A stretch of DNA of 64,000 nt from Deltaproteobacteria bacterium UBA2409. Its GTDB lineage: Bacteria > Bdellovibrionota_C > UBA2361 > DDRT01. Position numbers and translations under genes: made by a program. Position 1 is the stretch's first letter; every line of letters begins with the position of its first letter. Location of the stretch: contig DDRT01000013.1 of assembly GCA_002343185.1 (NCBI GenBank), positions 138,694-202,693 of the forward strand. The letters run 5' to 3'. This document shows positions 16,654 to 25,534 of this stretch, in pieces. The notes beneath the pieces were generated by a model. It saw nothing but the letters and a program-made list of their open reading frames with translations. It was not told where the DNA came from and searched no databases.

Positions 16654-17473
16654 TAATTCCGTTAAATTTTCTCTCTTCTCTGATTCTTTTTAAAAATCTG
16701 ATGATAACTCGTGAATTGTAAAAATCATCAGTCGAAGTATTAAGAAGATGGGTCTCAACAGCAACAGATGTGCCATCAAAGGTTGGTCTTGTTCCGATAT
16801 TTGTTACTGACCTGACACATTCACCTTTTAAGAGAGTCTCTGTAACATAGACTCCAGCAGCGGGTGTTACCTCGCGAATACCCGAGAGATTTGCAGTGGG
16901 GTAGCCTAAACTTTTTCCTCTACCATCCCCTTTTACAACGTTCCCTCTAATTGAGTAGGCTCTTCCAAGAAGTAGGTTTGCCTGATCTATATCTCCGGAT
17001 TCAATTGCCTCTCTTATCCACCTAGACCCAATCTTTCGTCCGTTTTGCAATTTGTGGGAGACACTTTTTAGATTTGGAAATAAGGTTTTCATCACATCTA
17101 CAGTTCCCAAGCCACCCTTTCCTACTCTCGCATCCTCTCCAACAATAATTATCTCAGGACTTAGAGTTTCTTTTATTATTTGAAAAAACTCTTCAGCTGT
17201 AGTTTCAGAAAACTTTCTTGTAAAGTGAATCAGATTGATCTGAGAAATTCCTAATTCTTTTAAATATGGGATCAGAACAGGTAGAGAAGATAGTGATTTT
17301 TTTATCTTTAGGTTTCGAATTACGAATTTAGGATTTGGGTAGAATGTTAAAATCCCGATCGGTTTTACAGCATCTTCAAGAAGAGCTTTATGACCCAGAT
17401 GGAAGCCATCAAAACTACCGACTAATAGAGTTTTGATCCTTTCTTTGGTTTTAAAGCCTCGGTAGAGGAGCAT
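16595..17473 (-). CDS. ribF: Bifunctional riboflavin kinase / FAD synthetase
   Basis: 292 residues. The N-terminal FAD synthetase (nucleotidyltransferase) has GSFDGFHLGHKALL (about 18-31), and the C-terminal riboflavin kinase has GDGRGKSLGYPTANL (about 182-196). It converts riboflavin to FMN and then FAD. It overlaps cpoB upstream by 23 bp and rluD downstream, so cpoB-ribF-rluD appear to be co-expressed after tolB-pal. Slightly shorter than the usual 305-315 residues. Confidence 0.92.
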   Translation of the reverse strand: MLLYRGFKTKERIKTLLVGSFDGFHLGHKALLEDAVKPIGILTFYPNPKFVIRNLKIKKSLSSLPVLIPYLKELGISQINLIHFTRKFSETTAEEFFQIIKETLSPEIIIVGEDARVGKGGLGTVDVMKTLFPNLKSVSHKLQNGRKIGSRWIREAIESGDIDQANLLLGRAYSIRGNVVKGDGRGKSLGYPTANLSGIREVTPAAGVYVTETLLKGECVRSVTNIGTRPTFDGTSVAVETHLLNTSTDDFYNSRVIIRFLKRIREERKFNGINELTNQIKQDCAYAASFQK

Positions 17474-18140
17474 CTTTTAGCCTATCATTTGCGATTTTGG
17501 CTTCGATCGATTGAGGGTGATCTTGTACGAGTTTTCTTAAGATCACCTCAACAGCTTTTGAGTCCCCCATTTTTTCAACTGCACCTGCCTGTCTAAGTAA
17601 AGATAGTGGAACTTTTGAATGTGCAGGATAGCTTGAGATTATCTGCCCATAAGAAGCGATCGAATTTCTAAACTCATTTAGTCCGTCGTAGGTTACTCCA
17701 AGCCAAAAAATTGAAGAAACTCTTGATTCTAAATCTAAGTCGGTTCTTTCAGAGAGGGCTTTAAATACTGGAAGTGCGCCACCGAATGCTCCTGCTCTTA
17801 GTTGCATAAAGCCTTCATCAAACGCAGTTTTTATGGAGGCAGGATAGTTTGAGAACATACTTTCATCTCGCTCAAGAACACTAAGAGGTATGATAGCTGG
17901 TGGGGAAACAGTTGGAAGAGATGGGGTTATGACGGATGCGCGAGCGTTGGATGATTTATAGGAGAGATCTTCTACGTTACCCTGAAGACTTCCTAGCCGT
18001 TCATTAAGTGCGGTTATTTGGGCAAGTTGTTCAGCCTGAGTAGCTCGCATGTCTTGGAGGGATCTAGAGAGTCGACTCACTTCTTGTTCAAGGTGAGCTG
18101 GGGCGCAGGATAGAATAAAAACTAATGGAAGGTATTTCAT
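17451..18140 (-). CDS. cpoB: CpoB/YbgF, Tol-Pal-associated TPR protein
   Basis: 229 residues. A signal with a possible lipobox (FILSC) is followed by a coiled coil (about 18-62) used for trimerisation and TPR repeats (about 100-225) including SIASYGQIISSYPAHSKVPL. CpoB (YbgF) coordinates Tol constriction with PBP1B-driven peptidoglycan synthesis. Position directly after pal confirms the call. The E. coli protein is periplasmic, so a lipid anchor would be unusual. Confidence 0.85.
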   Translation of the reverse strand: MKYLPLVFILSCAPAHLEQEVSRLSRSLQDMRATQAEQLAQITALNERLGSLQGNVEDLSYKSSNARASVITPSLPTVSPPAIIPLSVLERDESMFSNYPASIKTAFDEGFMQLRAGAFGGALPVFKALSERTDLDLESRVSSIFWLGVTYDGLNEFRNSIASYGQIISSYPAHSKVPLSLLRQAGAVEKMGDSKAVEVILRKLVQDHPQSIEAKIANDRLKDAPLPRL

Positions 18141-18193
18141 GAGGCGAATAATAACAGTTTTATAGAGGTTGAGGTAGTTCTAGGTGAGAAGTT

Positions 18194-18221
18194 GGGGGTC
18201 AGGCCGGAAGGCCTGACCCCC
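18194..18221. repeat. GGTCAGGCC palindrome, short copy
   Basis: A perfect 12-bp inverted repeat, GGGGGTCAGGCC, with a 4-bp GGAA loop lies between cpoB and pal. It is the minimal form of the dispersed family seen also at 37356, 45174, 51758 and 52662. Confidence 0.85.
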
Positions 18222-18226
18222 TTCTT

Positions 18227-18354
18227 CAACCACACAAGCGGTTGAGCCGCGTGTCGTCTGCGCCTTAATTGGCACGGACATGCATCAACCGCGCAAGCGG
18301 TTGAGCCGAGTGTCATTGGCACGGACATGCATCAACCGCGCAAGCGGTTGAGCC
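18227..18354. repeat. Three 22-bp palindromic repeats between pal and cpoB
   Basis: Three copies (18227-18248, 18286-18307, 18333-18354) share the hairpin core CAACCGC-GCAA-GCGGTTG followed by AGCC. The first copy has two changes in the left arm. The last two copies are preceded by the same 15-base GGCACGGACATGCAT. Unit spacing is 59 and 47 bp. The array directly follows the pal stop and could affect termination or mRNA stability between pal and cpoB. Confidence 0.85.
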
Positions 18355-18358
18355 AAAA

Positions 18359-18805
18359 TTACTGCACGTTGAAGTGACAGCGACGATTTTTAGCCCATGC
18401 TGCTTCGTTGCTTGCTGGGTCTAGCGGAAGCTCTTCACCATAAGAGATGGTGCTTAGTCTGCTATTATCAACGCCCAAAGAAGCCAGAGTTGATCTGCAT
18501 GCTTCAGAACGACGACCACCTAGAGCCATGTTGTACTCATTAGTTCCGCGCTCATCGCAATGACCTTCAATCTGAACCTTTGCTGAAGGATTAGCAGCTA
18601 ACCAGCTAGCATTATCCTTAAGAATTCCCATTGCACGAGAATCAATTTTTGATGAATCGAATGCAAAGTTTACATCCTTTAGTGGGCCTTCTTTGGCTAT
18701 TCCAATGTTATCACCATCTGGACCACCTACTTTTTTAGTTCTGCAAGCACAACCAGTCATTCCGGCTACAAGAAGTGCAAGAACAACAAACTTTAACGTA
18801 CGCAT
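18359..18805 (-). CDS. pal: Peptidoglycan-associated lipoprotein Pal
   Basis: 148 residues. A lipoprotein signal (LLVAGMTGC, Cys19) is followed by an OmpA C-terminal domain (about 45-146) with [20 protein letters not shown] and the arginine-rich helix [16 protein letters not shown]. It anchors the outer membrane to peptidoglycan and is relocated to the septum by the Tol complex. It sits after tolB as in most Gram-negatives. No second cell-wall-binding domain is present. Confidence 0.95.
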   Translation of the reverse strand: MRTLKFVVLALLVAGMTGCACRTKKVGGPDGDNIGIAKEGPLKDVNFAFDSSKIDSRAMGILKDNASWLAANPSAKVQIEGHCDERGTNEYNMALGGRRSEACRSTLASLGVDNSRLSTISYGEELPLDPASNEAAWAKNRRCHFNVQ

Positions 18806-19018
18806 ATATTTATTTTACTCCTAAACAAAAAATCACTGATGCTCAACACAGCTAGGTGCAAACTAACCATTTTTTTCTACGATCTCAACTGGTTAAGTTA
18901 CGATTTTTGAAAATTTTTTGCTGAATCGAACAATCCTTAGACGAGCCACTATAGAGAAAATTTTCAGTAATAGTAACCCCTTATTGAAATTAGATAAAAA
19001 AGTAGTAATTTCACCTAC

Positions 19019-20296
19019 TTACGGGACAGGCCCCCAACTTGGCTCAGAGTCTCCGTTTCTAGCATTAGTTAACTGTTTAAATGCTCGACCGTCTTTTCTG
19101 ATCATCGCAAGGCTTGCAACACCTCTTCCGGCGGTGGAACTAAACGTTATGTATCGACCATCAGGAGACCAGTCGGGGTCTTCGTTATTTCCATAGCTGG
19201 TGAGTTGAAGTGGATTACTGCCATCAGGAGAGGAAACAAAAAGATTGAAACCGCCTTCTGCTCTACAAACAAATGCGATCATGTCTCCTTTTGGAGAGAA
19301 ACTTGGAGAGGTGCAGTAGTTTGATTGAACAAAACTCACACGTCTTGGCGAGCTACCATCACTTCCCGATAGGTATATCTGTGGTGATCCTGCTTGATCG
19401 CTACAAAATACCATCTGTGTTCCATCAGATGATATTGATGGTGAAACATTTATTGTTCCTCCCCCTGCAATTACTTTTCTAATTACACTTCCATTTGATC
19501 CATAAACAACTAATGAGGAGCCACGGCCTTCTGATCTTGAAGCGATGATAGATCCATCCGGCAAGAAATGAGGTCCTATCTCTAACTCGGATCCACGGGT
19601 TATCTGTCTAATTGCTCTTGTAACGATATCTATTGAAAATATATCAGGAACTTTTTGTTTGTAATTGGTGTACACAACGTTTCTACCATCTCTACTGAAT
19701 GCAGCACTTTTTGCGAGCCCCTTGTCGCTTGTTAGTTGTCTAATGTTTGAACCATCCATATCCATGACAGCTAGTTCTTTAAATCTTCCTATTTTCATTG
19801 AGAAGGCTATCTGAGATCCAAAAGGGCCAGATTCACCTGTAAAAAACTTAAGAATCTCATTCGAAAATCTATGTGCCATGAGTCTTGCATCAGACAGAGC
19901 ACCTTCGTACTCTTTTCCAAGTACAGCAGTTTGTTTGTAGGCATCGAGAAGATAAAGTTGAACTCTCATTCTTCCTCCCGCTTGTGAGATATCAGTTCTG
20001 ACAACATAGTCAGATCCAATAACTGTCCAGTCCGAATAGGCTATGTTGCTTGGGCCTCCGCATTTGCCGGGACTCTCTATGTAGCTGGCAGGATTAATTA
20101 CTCTGAAATAACCAGAGAGTTCGAGGTTTCTTGAGATTGTGCTTGGAATCTCCTGGTCTACCCCAGGAACACCACCAAGAAGACACCCGCCAGGGGTTGA
20201 AATTGAGATAAGCTGGGTTGCTCCTGAAACAAGGATATCGGTTTGAGCAAATAAGAGTGAGGGAAGCAAAAGAAAAATAAAAATAATTTTGCGCAT
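19019..20296 (-). CDS. tolB: Tol-Pal system periplasmic protein TolB
   Basis: 425 residues, the standard length. A signal peptide (MRKIIFIFLLLPSLLFAQ) is followed by the N-terminal TolB domain and a beta-propeller with repeated blades such as SPSFSPKGDMIAFVC and DPDWSPDGRYITFSS. It binds Pal and the outer membrane and links to TolA. It is preceded on the same strand by the sigma-like/TPR gene and followed by pal after 213 bp. Confidence 0.95.
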   Translation of the reverse strand: MRKIIFIFLLLPSLLFAQTDILVSGATQLISISTPGGCLLGGVPGVDQEIPSTISRNLELSGYFRVINPASYIESPGKCGGPSNIAYSDWTVIGSDYVVRTDISQAGGRMRVQLYLLDAYKQTAVLGKEYEGALSDARLMAHRFSNEILKFFTGESGPFGSQIAFSMKIGRFKELAVMDMDGSNIRQLTSDKGLAKSAAFSRDGRNVVYTNYKQKVPDIFSIDIVTRAIRQITRGSELEIGPHFLPDGSIIASRSEGRGSSLVVYGSNGSVIRKVIAGGGTINVSPSISSDGTQMVFCSDQAGSPQIYLSGSDGSSPRRVSFVQSNYCTSPSFSPKGDMIAFVCRAEGGFNLFVSSPDGSNPLQLTSYGNNEDPDWSPDGRYITFSSTAGRGVASLAMIRKDGRAFKQLTNARNGDSEPSWGPVP

Positions 20297-20362
20297 AGCG
20301 ACTTAGATTCTTCTAGATAAGCAAGAATCCCGCAAGTGAGGATTGGGGATTATAAGGAAAGC

Positions 20363-21925
20363 CTATTGAAGTTTTGATTCAATTTTCTCCAAAAGCGAAC
20401 TAGCGATAGGATTCCTTGGATCCAGGCCATAGGCTCTTATGGCTGATTCTCTGGCTTCTGCCAGTTTTCCAATCCTTAAGTAAAATCTTGCATATCTGGT
20501 GTGTATTTCTGGCCGATCGGGAGCATTAATTGATGCTTTATCAAGGGATTCTTTTGCGTCTTTATACCTACCAAGTTTAAATAGAATATCAAATCTAAGA
20601 ATGTGGTTACGATAATCTTTTGGATTCTCATGGATAAGTTCATCGATTGACTTGAGTGCTTCCTTATAAGTGTCAATTTGTATTTCTGGGAAAAGCTCAT
20701 ATTGAGCAGATTTAAAATGAGCTTTTGCAAGTAGGTAGCGAGCGACTTTATCCGAAGGGTTAAGTTCTAGCTCAGCACGTAAGTGTTTTGTTGCACCTTC
20801 AAAATCCGATTTCCTAATTAAAACTTTTGCTAACGCAGTATTTCGGCCAAATGTTTTAGGATCTGCTTCAAGGGCTCTTCTAAAATATAATCCAGCCTCC
20901 TCCATTAGATTTGTCCTAAAAGCGATCTCTCCAAGTTGAGAAAATGCTTCAGCCCTATGAGTTATGGAATCTTCTACCCCTTGTAGGATTTTTTTTGCCT
21001 TATCAAAATGTTTTTGCCTGCGATACATTATACTAAGCACAAGCCTCATTTCATGAACCTTATTATTCTCATGATCTTCTTCGAATGCAGAAAATATATG
21101 TTCGGCCAGTCTGGTTGTTTCTTTAGGTTTAAAGGAGAACTGATGAAGAAGGTATGAAGCGAGACTACCAAAGAGAAATCTCTCCTCTTTTGCAGGTACT
21201 GGAGCGAGGAGAAGATCGAGCATGAGCCCAATGTTATCGACGACTCTTTTACCATCGGCAGTTACCCTGCGATAGATAGCAGCCTCTGATACACTGTCCT
21301 TTTTTGCAACAGCCTGTAATATTTCTTTAAAGTTGGTGTTATGATCAGGGAAAAGACTTGCTTCAAGAAGCTGACGCGCATCGGAAGAGATTATTCCTGC
21401 CAGCTCAAAGAAAAGTAAAAGTTCTTCAGGGGTAATATCGTATAACAGTTGGGTATCTGAAAGATCGAAATCTTCCCCAATTTGATCTACTGAGATAGCA
21501 TTAAAACCGGCTCTTAAATTTGCATCATCTGAATCTCCAATATCAAAAAATACCGATGCTAATTCTTCCTGAATTCTTGCAGGAATTGAGATTAGTCTAT
21601 TATGCCTTAATGTATCGCGGGCAATTGATAGTGCCTTAAATTTGACCAGTCCTGGAAATTTCTCAGTCATTGAAGGATCGCAATCTTTCAATGCTGCATA
21701 GACTGCATCCATGCTCATTAAGTTTAGATCATCAGTAGTTATTCCAAGGGTATTAAAAGAGCCTCGAAGAATCCGCTTTAGAACATTTCTAGCAACTCCT
21801 CCATATTCGAGATACAAGGCCTCAAATGCCACATTTCTTGAATGAGCTGAAAGTCCAGGCGATCTGGCCGTGTCGATTAGCGACAATAGCTTTTCTTGAT
21901 CAAGACGATCCATGGATGGGGACAT
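20363..21925 (-). CDS. Sigma-70-like domain fused to TPR repeats
   Basis: 520 residues in two parts. Residues about 20-255 resemble a divergent sigma-70 factor: a region-2-like helix bundle, then KFKALSIARDTLRHNRLISI followed by PARIQEEL (compare region 2.4/3.0 of housekeeping factors, which ends R-x-IRLP-H), and a helix-turn-helix-like AAIYRRVTADGKRVVD near 225. Residues about 270-520 are TPR units, e.g. AEAFSQLGEIAFRTNLMEEA. No membrane segment is seen. It lies upstream of tolB on the same strand. It could be a regulator sensing a partner protein or a repurposed sigma fold. The sigma assignment is by eye. Confidence 0.6.
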   Translation of the reverse strand: MSPSMDRLDQEKLLSLIDTARSPGLSAHSRNVAFEALYLEYGGVARNVLKRILRGSFNTLGITTDDLNLMSMDAVYAALKDCDPSMTEKFPGLVKFKALSIARDTLRHNRLISIPARIQEELASVFFDIGDSDDANLRAGFNAISVDQIGEDFDLSDTQLLYDITPEELLLFFELAGIISSDARQLLEASLFPDHNTNFKEILQAVAKKDSVSEAAIYRRVTADGKRVVDNIGLMLDLLLAPVPAKEERFLFGSLASYLLHQFSFKPKETTRLAEHIFSAFEEDHENNKVHEMRLVLSIMYRRQKHFDKAKKILQGVEDSITHRAEAFSQLGEIAFRTNLMEEAGLYFRRALEADPKTFGRNTALAKVLIRKSDFEGATKHLRAELELNPSDKVARYLLAKAHFKSAQYELFPEIQIDTYKEALKSIDELIHENPKDYRNHILRFDILFKLGRYKDAKESLDKASINAPDRPEIHTRYARFYLRIGKLAEARESAIRAYGLDPRNPIASSLLEKIESKLQ

Positions 21926-22055
21926 AAATTTAGTTATGCAATAAATTTGAATTGAGTGCTCTAAATCTTTAATAGATTACAGCCAATGAGATCAATTTTA
22001 CTTATAGCCAGACCAAAAAGCTGCGTGATAAGAGAGTCTAAAGGAGAAACCAGCT

Positions 22056-23444
22056 ATGCTAATTAGGGTCATTGTATTTGTGTTACTATTAAATCAGGTT
22101 GTCTATGCACAAGTTTGTGGTAACAGCTCAATTGAGTCTGGGGAAGAGTGTGATGACGGGGGGGTGACCTCTGGTGATGGCTGTAGTTCTACTTGTACCA
22201 CTGAATCTGGTTTTTACTGTGGATGTGCTAGTCCGACTGCTTCCTTTGGCAGTACCTCGGTTGGTGGATTTATCGGGGGCAGCGGTGGTGGGCCGAGCGG
22301 TCCTATCTCATGTGCTTCGAATGAGGCTCTTATAGGTTTGGCTCTTAACATGTCAAACGCTCAGCAAAATGCCACCAGGACAAAGATCATCTGTGGAACT
22401 TTATCGATTGACTCAAATGGAGATGTATCAACCACGCAATCCTCGGATCAAACTTCGGGTGGAAGTGGATGTTTTAGTTGGGATCCCTCTACTTGGACAC
22501 CAGATACCACCTGCCCAAGTGGTTATGTTATCACTGGATTAACAGGTAGGGCAGTTGGTGGAACACTTTTTAGTGATGTAACTTTGATCTGTAGTAAGAT
22601 TTTCGCAGATGGAACAGTTTCAGATACTGATACGCAAAATATCTTTATATCTGGCTCAAGTGGAGCAGGTTCGGTCGATCAGACAGCGAACTGTCCTTCC
22701 GGCACTATCGCCCAGGCCTTTGAAACTAGATCAGGATGTGGACAGGATGCTTTGCAGATCTCTTGTGCACCAGTATCATTTAATTGCCTAGGTCAAAGTT
22801 CAATCTGTACAGAGGCTTTGGTTTGTGGAGATGGAGTTGTTCAGGGTAGTGAAATCTGTGACGATGGAAATACCACTTCATCAGACGGATGTAGTTCTAG
22901 TTGTACTCTAGAGTCTGGTTATGGGTGTGCTGCAGGGCCAGTTAATGGACCATGTTCTTCTGGCGGCTCAGGGACGGTTTCAAATTCTTTGCCATCGCTT
23001 GGATGTACGGGAACAGACCAAACTGAAAGGCAGGTTCGGATGGATGGCAATGCGCGTACATTGAGGTCTATAGCTGTCCGAAATAGTGATAGAATCAGAA
23101 GATCCTCGAGTCTAAGAGCTAGCTGTGGATTCTCTCGATCAAAATTGCGTGAGGATAGAGAGAATGCTGAGGAAGCATACTTGTCTATCTGGCAAAAAAC
23201 TTGGATTGAGACACCTTCAACAACCTACTCGTGTGACAGAGGGGTGCCGTCTTTTTGTTCTTCGGGTAATTTCGAGAGCCTCAAAGATAGCTTAACTTCA
23301 GAGGTATCGAGTCTTTATAGGATAGCTAAAAGACTAGTCCCATGCGGAAGGTCAAGTCAGCGAATTTCTCGTGCGAGGAATCTAAAAAATAGTATCAACG
23401 AAGATATAGAGGAGCTTCCAAGTTCTGCGACTGTTTGTCAGTAA
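22056..23444 (+). CDS. Exported protein with Myxococcus-type Cys-rich repeats
   Basis: 462 residues. A signal peptide (MLIRVIVFVLLLNQVVYAQ) is followed by two Myxococcus cysteine-rich repeats, one near residue 20-55 (CGNSSIESGEECDDG) and one near 258-295 (CGDGVVQGSEICDDG). A region of about 200 residues with spaced cysteines lies between them. The C-terminal 150 residues are Ser/Arg-rich. The repeats mark surface or secreted proteins in myxobacteria and relatives. It sits convergent to tolA and may be an insertion that splits the tol genes. GGAGAAACCAGCT precedes the start. Confidence 0.75.
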   Translation: MLIRVIVFVLLLNQVVYAQVCGNSSIESGEECDDGGVTSGDGCSSTCTTESGFYCGCASPTASFGSTSVGGFIGGSGGGPSGPISCASNEALIGLALNMSNAQQNATRTKIICGTLSIDSNGDVSTTQSSDQTSGGSGCFSWDPSTWTPDTTCPSGYVITGLTGRAVGGTLFSDVTLICSKIFADGTVSDTDTQNIFISGSSGAGSVDQTANCPSGTIAQAFETRSGCGQDALQISCAPVSFNCLGQSSICTEALVCGDGVVQGSEICDDGNTTSSDGCSSSCTLESGYGCAAGPVNGPCSSGGSGTVSNSLPSLGCTGTDQTERQVRMDGNARTLRSIAVRNSDRIRRSSSLRASCGFSRSKLREDRENAEEAYLSIWQKTWIETPSTTYSCDRGVPSFCSSGNFESLKDSLTSEVSSLYRIAKRLVPCGRSSQRISRARNLKNSINEDIEELPSSATVCQ

Positions 23445-23463
23445 TTTCTATCACTGATTGTGA

Positions 23464-24351
23464 TCATTGGAGCAGATCTTTAGGAAGGAATGTAATCCTG
23501 GATGATTTAAAATCAGGGTAAACAGAAGGTGGAGCTATTGGGACAGGATCGGATCTTTCAATAGCTCTTAAGCAAGACATGTCGTACTCGCGGTTTCCTG
23601 AGCTCTTAAAGAGCTGAATATTTGAAACCCGACCATCAGGACTAATCTCAAAACTAACTACTGCAGAAAGATTTGCCCTAGGGTCGTTCCAAGCCCATCT
23701 TGATCTTACATGAGCTCTTAGTGCGTCACGATATCTGATCCACTCTGGGGACTTTAGAACCCCTCCTCCCATTCCTTCACCGCCTAGTTTTGCTGCTCCA
23801 AAACTTTCACCTCCTGCATCAACACTTTCTCCCATGTAACGCTGAACTGCTGATTGGTATCCTTCATCAATCTCCTCTTTTGAAAGAGCTTTTACTTTTG
23901 GAGTTGGTGATGCTTTTGGTTTAGGTGTTGCTTTAGGGGTTGGCTTTGATGTTGGTTTTGGTTTCTCGGTTGGTTTTGGAGTAGGTTTTGCCGGGATGGG
24001 AGTAGCTAATGAAACTTCGGCATCATCAACAGCTTCTTCTTTAACCTTATCTTCACTTATAGCAGCTTTTTCTTCTTCCTTTTTTGGAGGTTCTTGTGCC
24101 GCTTTTGGAGGAGCTTTATCTTTTTTTGTTTCATCAGGAACCTGGCTTTTTCCTCCAAGTGTTTTTCCGCCCTCAAGTGTTACAGAATAGATCTCAACTT
24201 CTGGCAGTTCATTGTTTGACCAAAAACCACCAAGAAGTGAAAAAACTGCAACACCTATATGAAAGCAAACTGAAACAGTAATTCCAAACTTAAGAGGTAG
24301 ATCCTCGTCTTGAAATCTAACTGGGCCCAATGGAACCGGGTACTTCATCAT
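23464..24351 (-). CDS. tolA: TolA/TonB-type energy-coupling protein
   Basis: 295 residues. One N-terminal membrane helix (about 27-43) is followed by a long Lys/Pro/Glu-rich linker with PKPT-type repeats (about 70-155) and a C-terminal TonB/TolA-like domain (about 205-295) including NLSAVVSFEISPDGRVSNI. It transmits the proton-motive force from TolQR across the periplasm to TolB and Pal. The ATG overlaps the tolR stop by 4 bp. The Pro-rich linker is more TonB-like than the classical Ala-rich TolA helix, but gene order favours TolA. Confidence 0.85.
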   Translation of the reverse strand: MMKYPVPLGPVRFQDEDLPLKFGITVSVCFHIGVAVFSLLGGFWSNNELPEVEIYSVTLEGGKTLGGKSQVPDETKKDKAPPKAAQEPPKKEEEKAAISEDKVKEEAVDDAEVSLATPIPAKPTPKPTEKPKPTSKPTPKATPKPKASPTPKVKALSKEEIDEGYQSAVQRYMGESVDAGGESFGAAKLGGEGMGGGVLKSPEWIRYRDALRAHVRSRWAWNDPRANLSAVVSFEISPDGRVSNIQLFKSSGNREYDMSCLRAIERSDPVPIAPPSVYPDFKSSRITFLPKDLLQ

Positions 24352-24767
24352 TTCTCAGGGGGTGCTGATACAAGCCCTATGTTGGTTACTCCGGCAGCAT
24401 GAAGATTTCCCATAAGCTCCATGACTACACCGTAATTGATGTCTTTATCTGCTTTGATAAAAATTCTTCTGTCTTCAAGAGGTTTAGTTTCTAAAACAGC
24501 TGCAACTTTTTTCCCTGCTTCAGCAAGAGGAAGTGTGTTTCCCGATCCGAGCGAGATCACACCTTCTTTTGAGACTGATAAAACAACCTGCTCAGATTTA
24601 CCTTTTAGAGGAGCAGTAGAAGCCTTTGGAAGATTTACCTCAACTCCTTGTTGAAGCATTGGGGCAGTGATCATAAAAATTACAAGCAGTACTAACATTA
24701 CATCGATTAACGGAACCACGTTAATCTCTGAATTAATCTCCTCGTCGCCGCTTAATCCGTGTGACAT
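24348..24767 (-). CDS. tolR: TolR/ExbD biopolymer transport protein
   Basis: 139 residues. A single membrane helix near residues 17-39 carries VVPLIDVMLVLLVIFMITAP, including the conserved Asp of the proton channel, and a periplasmic domain follows with RRIFIKADKDINYGVVMEL. It works with TolQ to energise TolA. It is one base after tolQ and overlaps tolA. Confidence 0.95.
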   Translation of the reverse strand: MSHGLSGDEEINSEINVVPLIDVMLVLLVIFMITAPMLQQGVEVNLPKASTAPLKGKSEQVVLSVSKEGVISLGSGNTLPLAEAGKKVAAVLETKPLEDRRIFIKADKDINYGVVMELMGNLHAAGVTNIGLVSAPPEK

Positions 24768-24768
24768 T

Positions 24769-25470
24769 TTACATCCTTAAGAAAGATCTTCTTGCTACAA
24801 CTAAAAATTCTTGAACAAATGTGTCCATAGTTTGTTTCATTTTTCTTAGATTAACTGAGAAGTAGTTGTAAGCTATCGTTGCAGGGATTGCTGCTGCAAG
24901 ACCAACAGCTGTTGCAAAAAGGGCTTCAGATATTCCAGGGGCTACTGCTTGAATTGTGCTATCTTTAGCAAACGCAAGTCCGTGAAATGCATTCATTATT
25001 CCTATAACTGTTCCAAAGAGACCTATAAACGGCGCAGCACTTGCTACTGTTGCTAAGAAACTAACCCAAGCTTCAAGTCTATGAGCTTCGTCTACCTGAG
25101 CACGTCTTAGGGCACGCTCAACCATCTCTAAATCTGTATCAGGTTCTCTTAGTCCTTTAAGTGTTCCATCTTCACCTTGAATTACAGACATTACCTCTCT
25201 GTACCCTGAAGCAAATATACCAACTAGAGGACTTGAATTAAGTTTTCTTGAGGCATCATCAATTCGTGCAAAGTTTTTGGTCTCAAAAAAGATATCCCTG
25301 AACTCTTCTGAATCTGCCTTGGCTTTTTTAATCTGAAGATACTTAGCAATAATTACAGCCCAGCTTAAAACTGAGAGTGCAATTAAAGTGAGTAATACCG
25401 AAAAAACTACCGGTCCAGACGAGGTTACCATCTCGAGAAACGAGGCTTGTTCTACTATATTTTGTTCCAT
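24769..25470 (-). CDS. tolQ: TolQ/ExbB proton channel protein
   Basis: 233 residues with three membrane helices (about 17-40, 135-158 and 170-198). The ExbB/TolQ motif region includes AAPFIGLFGTVIGIMNAFHG and a following GISEALFATAVGLAAAIPA. It forms the pentameric channel around TolR. First gene of tolQRA, divergent from the GAPDH gene across 64 bp. Confidence 0.95.
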   Translation of the reverse strand: MEQNIVEQASFLEMVTSSGPVVFSVLLTLIALSVLSWAVIIAKYLQIKKAKADSEEFRDIFFETKNFARIDDASRKLNSSPLVGIFASGYREVMSVIQGEDGTLKGLREPDTDLEMVERALRRAQVDEAHRLEAWVSFLATVASAAPFIGLFGTVIGIMNAFHGLAFAKDSTIQAVAPGISEALFATAVGLAAAIPATIAYNYFSVNLRKMKQTMDTFVQEFLVVARRSFLRM

Positions 25471-25534
25471 ACGTTCTGGTAATCTACCTAAGGACGTGAT
25501 AGTTGAAAACTAGTTTTAAAGGAATATTTTCATT

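Noticed and set aside
18137..18328. Minus-strand frame across the pal-cpoB repeats
   Set aside because: Made by the palindromic repeats themselves; low complexity and no ribosome binding site.
18227..18354. CRISPR array
   Set aside because: Only three units, each self-complementary, with unequal and partly identical spacers and no cas genes.
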